From Gammaproteobacteria bacterium (lineage in GTDB: Bacteria > Pseudomonadota > Gammaproteobacteria > SZUA-152): a stretch of DNA of 64,000 nucleotides. The stretch covers positions 36,085 through 100,084 of the forward strand of contig JAKIUN010000006.1 of assembly GCA_021647505.1 (NCBI GenBank). The letters are read 5' to 3'. This document shows positions 63,921 through 64,000 of this stretch, one piece after another; positions within the stretch are counted from its first letter, which is position 1, and each line of letters starts with the position of its first letter. The notes beneath the pieces were generated by a model. It was given only the letters and a program-made list of their open reading frames with translations, made no database searches and was not told the origin of the DNA. The translations under genes were made by a program, and so were the position numbers.

Positions 63921-64000
63921 ATTTGCATCACATTGAGTCTCTGTTCATGATGGTAGTTACAACACCAGCATCAATGAACAGGAAACCCAATGCGAATAAG

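Overview
The window looks like chromosomal DNA of a motile gammaproteobacterium. The evidence is the combination of HrpA, RapA, a YciK-type SDR, YbiT, PhoB/PhoR and a Pseudomonas/Vibrio-style fleQ-fleSR-fliEFGHI block. Base composition is moderately GC-rich, with AT-rich accessory patches. I did not see any tRNA, rRNA or CRISPR array. All product calls come from reading the sequence; no database search was run.

Layout. 1-10.8 kb is housekeeping: hrpA (cut by the left edge), a GIY-YIG gene, rapA, then phoB-phoR-pstS with two candidate PHO boxes and a GFA-like gene. 11.1-20.6 kb is mixed: a bifunctional aldolase/dehydrogenase, a YciK-like SDR with an altered active site, an AT-rich pentapeptide-repeat gene, a broken tyrosine recombinase, ybiT, an IS200 remnant, a secreted serine protease, a small lipoprotein and a DUF1566-like protein. 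20.8-30.6 kb is the flagellar block on the minus strand (fleQ, fleS, fleR, fliE, fliF, fliG, fliH, fliI), with a sigma-54 promoter before fleSR and a 265-bp inverted-repeat element between fleS and fleR. 30.9-36 kb is accessory DNA: dispersed short repeats, a decayed RAYT transposase, a decayed parE next to an intact toxin-antitoxin pair, and a DUF5916-like outer-membrane protein.

36.0-42.0 kb holds a compact six-gene operon: three ITPK/RimK-like ATP-grasp enzymes, a mannitol-phosphate-dehydrogenase-like enzyme, a sulfotransferase and an MFS transporter. Several genes overlap by 4 bp. It looks like an undescribed pathway that makes and exports a small molecule. A PilZ-like gene follows at 42.5 kb.

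43.5-60.6 kb is a glycan-modification island. A candidate sigma-28 (FliA) promoter precedes a four-gene operon of glycosyltransferases and sulfotransferases. A minus-strand pair follows (glycosyltransferase, B12-binding radical SAM). Then a near-consensus sigma-54 promoter precedes a seven-gene operon: SPASM radical SAM, NAD-sugar epimerase, GmhA-like SIS isomerase, a cytidylyltransferase-kinase with its domains in the reverse order of HldE, E1-alpha/E1-beta of a thiamine-diphosphate enzyme, and a second SPASM radical SAM. The flagellar-type promoters suggest that the island decorates flagellin with an unusual, perhaps heptose-derived and sulfated, sugar; this is inference. A second 265-bp cloverleaf-like element in this operon supplies the start codon of the E1-alpha gene.

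60.7-64 kb carries two dockerin-like secreted proteins, the second lacking its 5' end.
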